The position numbers were made by a program, and so were the translations under genes. A DNA stretch of 56,701 nucleotides, from contig JAKFDK010000104.1 in assembly GCA_036676195.1 (NCBI GenBank), positions 1 to 56,701 of the forward strand. Reading direction: 5' to 3'. Shown piece after piece: positions 43,305 through 49,147 of the stretch. The stretch comes from JAKFDK01 sp036676195. Its GTDB lineage: Bacteria > Bacillota > Sulfobacillia > Symbiobacteriales > ZC4RG38. The notes beneath the pieces are model-generated. The model made no database searches and was not told the DNA's origin. It saw only the letters and a list, made by a program, of their open reading frames with translations. Every line of letters starts with the position of its first letter. The first letter of the stretch is position 1.

Positions 43305-43328
43305 CGACATCAGTCGAATTCTGGCGAA
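43303..43328 (+). promoter_or_regulatory. Cluster of three Spo0A boxes upstream of spoIIA
   Basis: TTCGACA (43303-43309, a perfect TGTCGAA on the other strand), AGTCGAA (43312-43318, one mismatch) and TGGCGAA (43322-43328, perfect TGNCGAA). They lie 19 to 44 nt upstream of the sigma-H -35 element, where Spo0A-P would activate the operon. Confidence 0.75.
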
Positions 43329-43346
43329 CGATTTATGGCAGCAATG

Positions 43347-43374
43347 ACAGGTTATCCCTGCGTTGGAGGAGAAT
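43347..43374 (+). promoter_or_regulatory. Sigma-H promoter of the spoIIA operon
   Basis: ACAGGTTAT (43347-43355), 12-nt spacer, GGAGAAT (43368-43374). One mismatch to RnAGGAWWW-N12-RnnGAAT. Its -10 and spacing are identical to the spo0A promoter at 17448. The spoIIAA start is 44 nt downstream. Confidence 0.8.
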
Positions 43375-43417
43375 TTCATCCACCAGGATACCGCACAGTC
43401 TGACCGGAGGTGAAGCG

Positions 43418-43750
43418 GTGGAACTGGAGATCAAAACCGAAGGCCCCAGCTTGAAGGTCCGGGTGGTGGGGGAACTGGATGAAGCCACGGCCGATCAGTT
43501 CCGCACTTCGGTGGACGCGGCTCTGGACAACGGCCAGGCCCGTGACCTGTACCTGGAACTGTCCAGGGTGACGTTTATTGATTCCTCCGGGCTTGGCGCC
43601 ATTATTGGCCGGTACAAGCGCGTGCAGCGGATGGGTGGGCGGACCATTCTGGTGAACCCGGCTCCGGGGCCCCACCGGGTGCTGGAAATGGCCGGACTGC
43701 TCAAGTTGATGCCGTTGATTCAAACCGATACGAATCATGGAACCGGCTAA
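43418..43750 (+). CDS. spoIIAA: Anti-sigma-F factor antagonist SpoIIAA
   Basis: A 110-aa STAS-domain protein. Unphosphorylated SpoIIAA frees sigma-F by binding SpoIIAB; the phosphorylated Ser lies in FIDSSGLGAIIGRYK (Ser57, matching Ser58 of B. subtilis). GTG at 43418 follows CGGAGGTG; the longer open frame upstream covers the promoter. First gene of the spoIIAA-spoIIAB-sigF operon. Confidence 0.95.
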   Translation: MELEIKTEGPSLKVRVVGELDEATADQFRTSVDAALDNGQARDLYLELSRVTFIDSSGLGAIIGRYKRVQRMGGRTILVNPAPGPHRVLEMAGLLKLMPLIQTDTNHGTG

Positions 43751-43771
43751 GGGGGAAGGGGTGTCCGCGGC

Positions 43772-44224
43772 ATGTTCAGGGAGAACCGAGCTGTGTTGGA
43801 AATGCCAAGTCACCCGGAAAACGTGAGCCTCGCCCGCCTTGTCGTCGCGCAGATGGCTGCCGCCATGCATTTTACTCTGACAGATATAGAAGAGGTCAAG
43901 GTCGCCGTTTCCGAAGCTGTCACCAACGCCGTGGTGCACGGCTACGCCGGCGGTCCGGGGATTGTAAGGGTAGAGGTGACGGCCGCGCACGGTGGGTTGG
44001 AAGTGATCGTATGCGACCAGGGACGTGGCATCGCCAATCTGGACCTGGCCCGTCAGCCTGCCTATTCCACGGATCCGGAACGGATGGGACTGGGTTTCCT
44101 GTTCATGGAGAATTTTATGGACGATGTGGAGGTGGAATCGGCTCCGGGACTTGGGACCAGGGTGCTGATGCGCAAACGGGCCGGATATCCCTGCGAGCCT
44201 GCTATGGCGTCGGGAGCGACCTAA
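43772..44224 (+). CDS. spoIIAB: Anti-sigma-F factor and kinase SpoIIAB
   Basis: A 150-aa GHKL-fold kinase that binds sigma-F and phosphorylates SpoIIAA. It has the N box EVKVAVSEAVTNAVVHGY, the G1 box VCDQGRGI and the late GLGTRVLMRK. ATG start downstream of GGGGGAAGGGG. It separates spoIIAA from sigF in the standard order, keeping the partner-switch proteins in one transcript. Confidence 0.95.
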   Translation: MFRENRAVLEMPSHPENVSLARLVVAQMAAAMHFTLTDIEEVKVAVSEAVTNAVVHGYAGGPGIVRVEVTAAHGGLEVIVCDQGRGIANLDLARQPAYSTDPERMGLGFLFMENFMDDVEVESAPGLGTRVLMRKRAGYPCEPAMASGAT

Positions 44225-44237
44225 GGGGGCCGAGGTA

Positions 44238-45011
44238 TTGACGGCAGAAAACGGGACCCCGGCCCGGGACCTGCATGGGCAGGATGCAACCTTTCGGGTC
44301 CTGGTTGCCCGCGCCCAGAATGGGGACCAATCGGCCCGGGCGGCACTGATCGAGAACAATCTCCGGCTGGTGCGTTCCATTATCGCCCGCTTCAGCGGCA
44401 ACGGCCGGGAGGCCGATGACCTGTTTCAACTGGGCTGCATCGGGCTACTCAAGGCGGTCGACCGGTTTGACCTCAGCTTTCAGGTGCAGTTTTCCACGTA
44501 CGCGGTTCCCATGATCCTGGGCGAAATTCGCCGGCATCTGCGCGACGACGGCCCCATTCGCGTCAGCCGCACCCTCAAGCAACTGGCGCAGAACGCGCAC
44601 CGGGTTCGTGAGGAACTGGCCAAAGATCTGGGCCGTGACCCGACCGTAGCCGAGGTGGCAGCCGGATTGCAGGCCCCGGTGGAAGAAGTGGTCGAGGCGC
44701 TGGAATGCAACCGGCCGCCGGCCTCTATCTACGAACCCATCTACACCGGCGACGGCGACCCCATTGTGCTGGGAGACCAGTTGCACGACCAGTCCCCCGG
44801 CGAGCCGGTCTGGCTGGACCGGGTGGCATTGCGGGAGGGCCTGGCCAGGCTCGGCGAACGGGACCGGGCGATTCTGATGCTGCGCTACTTCCGGGACCGC
44901 ACGCAGGTCGAAGTGGCACAGTTATTGGGGATCAGCCAGGTCCAGGTATCCAGACTTGAGCGGCGAGCGCTGGCGCAGATCCGCACCTACCTGAGCGGTG
45001 CAGAAGACTGA
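44238..45011 (+). CDS. sigF: Sporulation sigma factor F
   Basis: The first forespore-specific sigma factor (257 aa). Region 2 (ENNLRLVRSIIARFSGNG, DLFQLGCIGLLKAVDRFD, FSTYAVPMILGEIRRHLRDD) and region 4 with the helix-turn-helix QVEVAQLLGISQVQVSRLER are complete. TTG start 14 nt after the spoIIAB stop with GAGGTA close by. A strong hairpin follows the stop. Sigma-F activity is held by SpoIIAB until the septum forms. Confidence 0.96.
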   Translation: MTAENGTPARDLHGQDATFRVLVARAQNGDQSARAALIENNLRLVRSIIARFSGNGREADDLFQLGCIGLLKAVDRFDLSFQVQFSTYAVPMILGEIRRHLRDDGPIRVSRTLKQLAQNAHRVREELAKDLGRDPTVAEVAAGLQAPVEEVVEALECNRPPASIYEPIYTGDGDPIVLGDQLHDQSPGEPVWLDRVALREGLARLGERDRAILMLRYFRDRTQVEVAQLLGISQVQVSRLERRALAQIRTYLSGAED

Positions 45012-45014
45012 ACA

Positions 45015-45060
45015 ACGTGCCAGGACCGGCAAGACACGGCCGGTCCTGGCACGTCTTTGC
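45015..45060 (+). terminator. Intrinsic terminator after sigF
   Basis: A perfect 15-bp stem, ACGTGCCAGGACCGG (45015-45029) with CCGGTCCTGGCACGT (45040-45054), followed by CTTTGC. Confidence 0.85.
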
Positions 45061-45109
45061 AGGTATCGGCGGCAAAACCGCAGTGCAAGCTAGCCGTGAG
45101 GTGGCGACC

Positions 45110-45295
45110 ATGCCATTATCCGTGCGCCAGACCGGATGGGTGCTGGCTACCCTGGCCCTGGCGGTTGCCGCCCTGTGGGGGTATATATTCCTGCAGCGCC
45201 CACCGTCGCGTCCGCCCCTGCGGGCGACGGTGGTGTGGGTGCACAGTGCCGGGCCGTCAGCGGTGGGCTGGGGAGAGGGAACACCTTGGATGTGA
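45110..45295 (+). CDS. Small single-pass membrane protein
   Basis: A 61-aa protein with one hydrophobic helix near the N-terminus (GWVLATLALAVAALWGYIFL) and a basic segment after it (RPPSRPPLR). ATG at 45110 is preceded by GAGGTGG. It has no recognised family. It lies in the sigF-spoVAE gap with dodecin. A second open frame from about 45286 to 45477 starts where this one ends and might be its continuation after a frameshift. Confidence 0.55.
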   Translation: MPLSVRQTGWVLATLALAVAALWGYIFLQRPPSRPPLRATVVWVHSAGPSAVGWGEGTPWM

Positions 45296-45442
45296 TGCAT
45301 GTCTACCGGCGCGGTGAACCGGCGGGGACGCGGACGCAGGCCACCGGCCCGAGCCCGGTGTGGGCTGGGCGTCCCTGGCTGGCCACCCCGCCGGGACAGG
45401 TGCCCATCGTACCGGCAGGGTGGGGGAAGGAGAGTCGATTAC

Positions 45443-45655
45443 ATGGGCGTAGTCAAGGTCGTGGAACTCGTGGGTGAATCGCAGAATTCCTGGCAGGAGG
45501 CGGCGGCCGCCGCCGTGACCGAAGCCAGCCAGACCATTCACAACATCAGGGGTGTGGAGGTTTATAACCTCACCGCTGAGGTCGACCAGGGCAGGATCAC
45601 TGGCTACAAGGCCAACGTCAAGGTCGCATTTGTTGTCGACCGGCGCGAGCACTGA
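45443..45655 (+). CDS. Dodecin (flavin/CoA-binding protein)
   Basis: Dodecins form hollow dodecamers that store or buffer flavins and, in some bacteria, coenzyme A. The 70-aa sequence has the family start VVKVVELVGESQNSWQEAAA, then VTEASQTIHNIRGVEV and the final strand KANVKVAFVVDR. ATG behind AAGGAGAG. The single gene sits between sigF and spoVAE; a link with sporulation is not shown. Confidence 0.9.
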   Translation: MGVVKVVELVGESQNSWQEAAAAAVTEASQTIHNIRGVEVYNLTAEVDQGRITGYKANVKVAFVVDRREH

Positions 45656-45663
45656 ACCGCATG

Positions 45664-45685
45664 CAGGGGGCCGTCAGGCCCCCTG
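45664..45685 (+). terminator. Stem-loop after dodecin gene
   Basis: CAGGGGGCC, loop GTCA, GGCCCCCTG: a perfect 9-bp stem. The tail is not T-rich, so termination efficiency is doubtful. Confidence 0.55.
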
Positions 45686-45749
45686 ACCTCTGCGGGCCAC
45701 AGATTCATCGCCACCGGACGTACTTGCACCCGGTGGGGAAGGGAGGCGT

Positions 45750-46322
45750 GTGCCATTGGAACCGCGGGTCTCTACGCGCGTCATTCTGATTACCGACGGT
45801 GATTCTGTGGCCCGGCGCTCCGTGGAAACAGCGGCGCGCACCCTGGGCCTGCGCTGCATTTCCGCCTCGGCCGGCAACCCGACCCCCCTGACCGGTGCGG
45901 AAATCGCAGATCTGGTGTGCCAGGCTCCCTACGACCCGGTCCTGGTGATGTTCGACGACCGGGGCAATCCCGGACTGGGACAGGGGGAGGCGGCGCTGGC
46001 CGAGGTGGTCAGGCACTCACAGATCCGGGTCCTGGGCGCCATTGCGGTGGCGTCCCACGAACAGCGGGCCCGGGGCGTGGCTGTGGACTGCTCCATCACC
46101 AATCAGGGCGAGGTAGTATGGGGACCGGTGGACAAGGAGGGTTATCCGGGTTGCCATGAGGTGCTGGTGGGGGATACGGTCGACATCCTGCGCGGTTTGG
46201 AAGTGCCCGTGATTGTGGGGGTCGGCGATATCGGTAAACAGAACGGGGCTGACAGCCCGCCCCATGGGGCGTACCTGACCACCAGGGCTATTCTGGAGGT
46301 GATCAACCGGTCACAGGCATAG
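45750..46322 (+). CDS. spoVAE: Stage V sporulation protein AE, SpoVAEa type
   Basis: A 190-aa soluble protein of the SpoVAE N-terminal-type family (SpoVAEa). It begins RVILITDGDSVARRSVETAA and continues with CISASAGNPTPLTGAEI, APYDPVLVMFDDRGNPGLG and VGVGDIGKQNGAD, all typical. In spore formers it is encoded with spoVAC and spoVAD, which carry Ca-dipicolinate into the spore; those genes are not next to it here. GTG 45750 or TTG 45756 may be the start, both behind GGGAGG. lysA follows, as it follows the spoVA operon in Bacillus. Confidence 0.88.
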   Translation: MPLEPRVSTRVILITDGDSVARRSVETAARTLGLRCISASAGNPTPLTGAEIADLVCQAPYDPVLVMFDDRGNPGLGQGEAALAEVVRHSQIRVLGAIAVASHEQRARGVAVDCSITNQGEVVWGPVDKEGYPGCHEVLVGDTVDILRGLEVPVIVGVGDIGKQNGADSPPHGAYLTTRAILEVINRSQA

Positions 46323-46380
46323 CAATCGTAACCGGCCGCCCCCCAGGTGAGGAAATCATTACGCTACAAATAAGGTCGCG

Positions 46381-46409
46381 TTGCCTCATGGTATATCCCG
46401 TAGTAAACT
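46381..46409 (+). promoter_or_regulatory. Sigma-A promoter of lysA
   Basis: TTGCCT (46381-46386), 17 nt, TAAACT (46404-46409), about 49 nt before the lysA start, in a locally AT-rich gap. No lysine riboswitch core is visible. Confidence 0.5.
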
Positions 46410-46457
46410 CTTATTATGTATGTGTATGGCTAAGTCCGTTGGGGGGTCTTTATTTTT

Positions 46458-47798
46458 ATGCATTTGTATGGGACCCAGGAATTGAACGCCCTGGGGCACC
46501 TCACCATCGGCGGCGTGGATACGGTGGATCTGGCCAGTGAATATGGCACGCCGTTGTACGTCTTTGATGAGGCGCTGCTTCGCCGCAACTGCCGGGCATA
46601 TATGGACGCTTTCGCCCGTCACTGGGGTGGCGAATATGCGGTTGCGTATGCGTCCAAAGCCTTTATGGTGACTGCTATGGCTGCCCTGGCCCATTCGGAG
46701 GGACTGCACCTGGACGTGGTGTCCGGGGGCGAGATTGCCACCGCCCTCAAGGCGGGCGTCCCGGCTGAGCGGTTATTTTTCCACGGCAACAACAAGAGCC
46801 CGGACGAACTGGAGTTTGCCCTCCAGGTGGGCCTGGGCCGCATCATGGTCGACAGCGTGGATGAACTGGAACTGCTGGCCGATCTGGCCGGCCGGCTGGG
46901 CAAGCGGCCCCGGATCTTTCTGCGCCTGACCCCTGGTGTGAGCGCACATACCCATCACTACATTGCCACCGGCCAGCTCGATTCCAAGTTCGGTATCGCC
47001 ATCGAGACCGGTGCGGCCATGGCGGCAATGCGGCAGGCCCTGGCGACCCCGGCGGTGGAATTGGTCGGACTGCACTGCCATATCGGCTCGCAGATCTTTG
47101 ATCTGGAGGGCTACGTGGCGGCGGCCAACCGCATGCTGGACTTCATGGCCCAGGTCCGGCGGGAACTGGGCTGGACCTGCGGGGAACTGAACCTGGGCGG
47201 CGGCCTGGGTGTGCGGTATACCGATGAAGATGCGCCCACCACCCCGGACCACCTGGCTCAGGTGCTGTGCACGGCGGTGAAGGCGAAACTGGCCGATCTG
47301 GACCTGCCGGAACCACGGCTGGTTGTCGAGCCGGGGCGCTCTATTGTGGGCGAAGCGGGTACAACCATCTACACCGTGGGTACCATCAAGGACATCCCCG
47401 GGATCCGGACCTATGTGTCGGTCAACGGCGGCATGAACGACAATATTCGTCCTGCCCTGTACCAGGCCCAATATGACATCTTGCTCGCCAACAAGGCCAA
47501 TGAACCGGCGGTGAAGGTCGTCTCCGTCGCCGGCCGGTCCTGCGAATCGGGCGACATGCTCTTCCACGACGTGGCGGTGCCGGCTGGTATCGAGCGGGGT
47601 GACCTGCTGGCGGCTTTTACCACCGGAGCCTATAACTACAGCATGGCCTCGCATTATAATCGCTTCCCCAAGCCGGCGGTCGTGTTCGTGAAGGATGGCC
47701 AGGCCGATCTGGTGGTGCGCCGGGAGACCTGGGATGACGTGGTCGCCTATGACCTGGTGCCCGATCGTCTCAAGGCCGCGGTGGGATCAGCCCAGTAG
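46458..47798 (+). CDS. lysA: Diaminopimelate decarboxylase
   Basis: LysA makes lysine from meso-diaminopimelate with pyridoxal phosphate. The 446-aa protein has the cofactor Lys in YASKAF (Lys67), HLDVVSGGEI, LVGLHCHIGSQIFD, the glycine loop LNLGGGLGV, EPGRSIVGEAG and the partner-subunit CESGDML active-site motif. ATG at 46458 behind a GGGGGG site. It ends the conserved spoIIA-spoVA-lysA block. Confidence 0.97.
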   Translation: MHLYGTQELNALGHLTIGGVDTVDLASEYGTPLYVFDEALLRRNCRAYMDAFARHWGGEYAVAYASKAFMVTAMAALAHSEGLHLDVVSGGEIATALKAGVPAERLFFHGNNKSPDELEFALQVGLGRIMVDSVDELELLADLAGRLGKRPRIFLRLTPGVSAHTHHYIATGQLDSKFGIAIETGAAMAAMRQALATPAVELVGLHCHIGSQIFDLEGYVAAANRMLDFMAQVRRELGWTCGELNLGGGLGVRYTDEDAPTTPDHLAQVLCTAVKAKLADLDLPEPRLVVEPGRSIVGEAGTTIYTVGTIKDIPGIRTYVSVNGGMNDNIRPALYQAQYDILLANKANEPAVKVVSVAGRSCESGDMLFHDVAVPAGIERGDLLAAFTTGAYNYSMASHYNRFPKPAVVFVKDGQADLVVRRETWDDVVAYDLVPDRLKAAVGSAQ

Positions 47799-47820
47799 CA
47801 CAGCGACTTGCTGTGTGTGA

Positions 47821-47852
47821 CATCAGCCTGCAGGCGAGCCTGCAGGCTGATG
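47821..47852 (+). terminator. Strong hairpin after lysA
   Basis: CATCAGCCTGCAGG, loop CGAG, CCTGCAGGCTGATG: a perfect 14-bp stem. It lies between the convergent lysA and peptide genes and could end transcription from both sides, though T-runs are weak. Confidence 0.75.
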
Positions 47853-47869
47853 GTCTACATGGTGTATTC

Positions 47870-48004
47870 TTAATCCTGAACCATGGCCCTGGTCCCCTGG
47901 TAGGGGGGAGGATTGGACGGACTCAAATCGTACGCACCGGCTGGGGCGGCCAGCGCGGTCAGGATGGCCAGAGTGGCCAGCAGACGCAGGATGGTGCGCA
48001 GCAT
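47870..48004 (-). CDS. 44-aa secreted peptide, candidate signalling propeptide
   Basis: A 44-codon gene beginning one base after the TPR gene's stop, with GAGGAGG inside the TPR 3' end as its ribosome site. It encodes a short basic start (MLR, then LR), a hydrophobic core (LLATLAILTALA) and an export-type cleavage site (APAGA) at about residue 24. The remaining 20 residues form a Pro/Ser/Tyr-rich tail (SPSNPPPYQGTRAMVQD at its end). This is the size and plan of Phr, NprX and similar pre-peptides that are exported, trimmed and re-imported to bind a TPR receptor. The linkage is direct evidence; signalling function is inferred. Confidence 0.7.
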   Translation of the reverse strand: MLRTILRLLATLAILTALAAPAGAYDLSPSNPPPYQGTRAMVQD

Positions 48005-48005
48005 C

Positions 48006-48938
48006 CTAAATATCCTCCTCTATACTTAAGAGTGCCTGTAGCCGGGTGCGCACCTCGTGCACCACATCGCGGCGGCCACTGGCGATGGCCAGGTTCAGGG
48101 CAGTCCGGGCCTTCCGCCAGGGGGTGGTCTTGCCCTCGCCCTGGTCAACCAGGGCCAATAAACAGAAGCACTCGGCCAGAACCGGCACATCCTGGAGTTC
48201 CCGGGCGAGTTGCAACGTGTCCTGGGTGTAGCGGCGTGCCACTTCCCAGTTGCCTTGTGCTACTTCCAGGCGGGCCCGGGTGGCCCGGTAGATGGTTTTC
48301 CACCAGATACTGAGGCTGCCCGGCCCTCGTGACTCCTCCACCCGGTCCAGCCAACTGCGGGCGCTGGCGACATCGCCCAGTTTGAGCAGTACCATCGCCC
48401 GCCGCCGCCAGATATCGTGGCGGAGGAACAGGGTTTCTTCGCCCTGACAGGCGGCTTCGGCGGCATCATACGCCCGCAGGGCGGTATGGAAGCGGCTCTG
48501 GGAATAGTACGTAAACCCGAGGCCGATATGGGTGATCACAGGGCCATAGGGAATGGCCTGGGGGTCGACGGCCAGGATGTCCAGGGCCGCCTTCTGGCAG
48601 GCCTCGGCCCGGTCCCACTCACACATCTGCGCATGGGCAGCCGCCTGTTGCACCCAGGTGTCGCACTCCTGCCGGTGGTCGCCCAGTCGGTGAAAAATCC
48701 GCACAGCTTCTTCGGCGTGCAGGACCGCCTCCGCACAAGGCCGCCGGAGCCCTTCACAAAGCAGCCAGCAGACCGTACGGTGTGTTTTGGCCCGGACAGA
48801 CAGGTGGATCTCCGGCCGCTCCAGCAGCACCCGTGCCCGTGCCAGCGCTTCATCGAAACGCCGTTCATCCTTGAGTACGATCAGCCGTGTATACTCTTCG
48901 GCGCCCGTCACCTGATCGACCTCAGGGCGTTCCGTCAT
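48006..48938 (-). CDS. Tetratricopeptide-repeat protein, candidate peptide receptor (RRNPP-like)
   Basis: A 310-aa, almost wholly helical protein of tandem TPR-like units. Examples are RRFDEALARARVLLERPE, QMCEWDRAEACQKAALDILA, SRFHTALRAYDAAEAAC, VASARSWLDRVEESRG and NWEVARRYTQDTLQLARELQ. There is no N-terminal helix-turn-helix, so it resembles Rap-type effectors or a bare sensor more than PlcR/NprR. The peptide gene overlaps its end functionally, as in rap-phr pairs. ATG at 48938 is chosen because the GGGGGG site is too close to the ATG at 48947. An AT-rich promoter region lies upstream (about 48960-49020). Alternatively it may be a general TPR scaffold. Confidence 0.8.
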   Translation of the reverse strand: MTERPEVDQVTGAEEYTRLIVLKDERRFDEALARARVLLERPEIHLSVRAKTHRTVCWLLCEGLRRPCAEAVLHAEEAVRIFHRLGDHRQECDTWVQQAAAHAQMCEWDRAEACQKAALDILAVDPQAIPYGPVITHIGLGFTYYSQSRFHTALRAYDAAEAACQGEETLFLRHDIWRRRAMVLLKLGDVASARSWLDRVEESRGPGSLSIWWKTIYRATRARLEVAQGNWEVARRYTQDTLQLARELQDVPVLAECFCLLALVDQGEGKTTPWRKARTALNLAIASGRRDVVHEVRTRLQALLSIEEDI

Positions 48939-49147
48939 TGCCACCATTCCCCCCAGCCCAGACTACTGGATATAGTATGCCTATTTTTACCAGTAAAATC
49001 AAGTGTTGTAAAGCATTCCAGAATGAATGGCCAGGCATTTAGTTGCCGAAGCTGACTGGAAGGAAGCGGGTCCGGCGGCAGCCAATTAGTAACCCGAAAC
49101 CGGAAACGGGTGGCCGCTCTGCCACCCGTTGCTGAGGAGGCGAGGGC

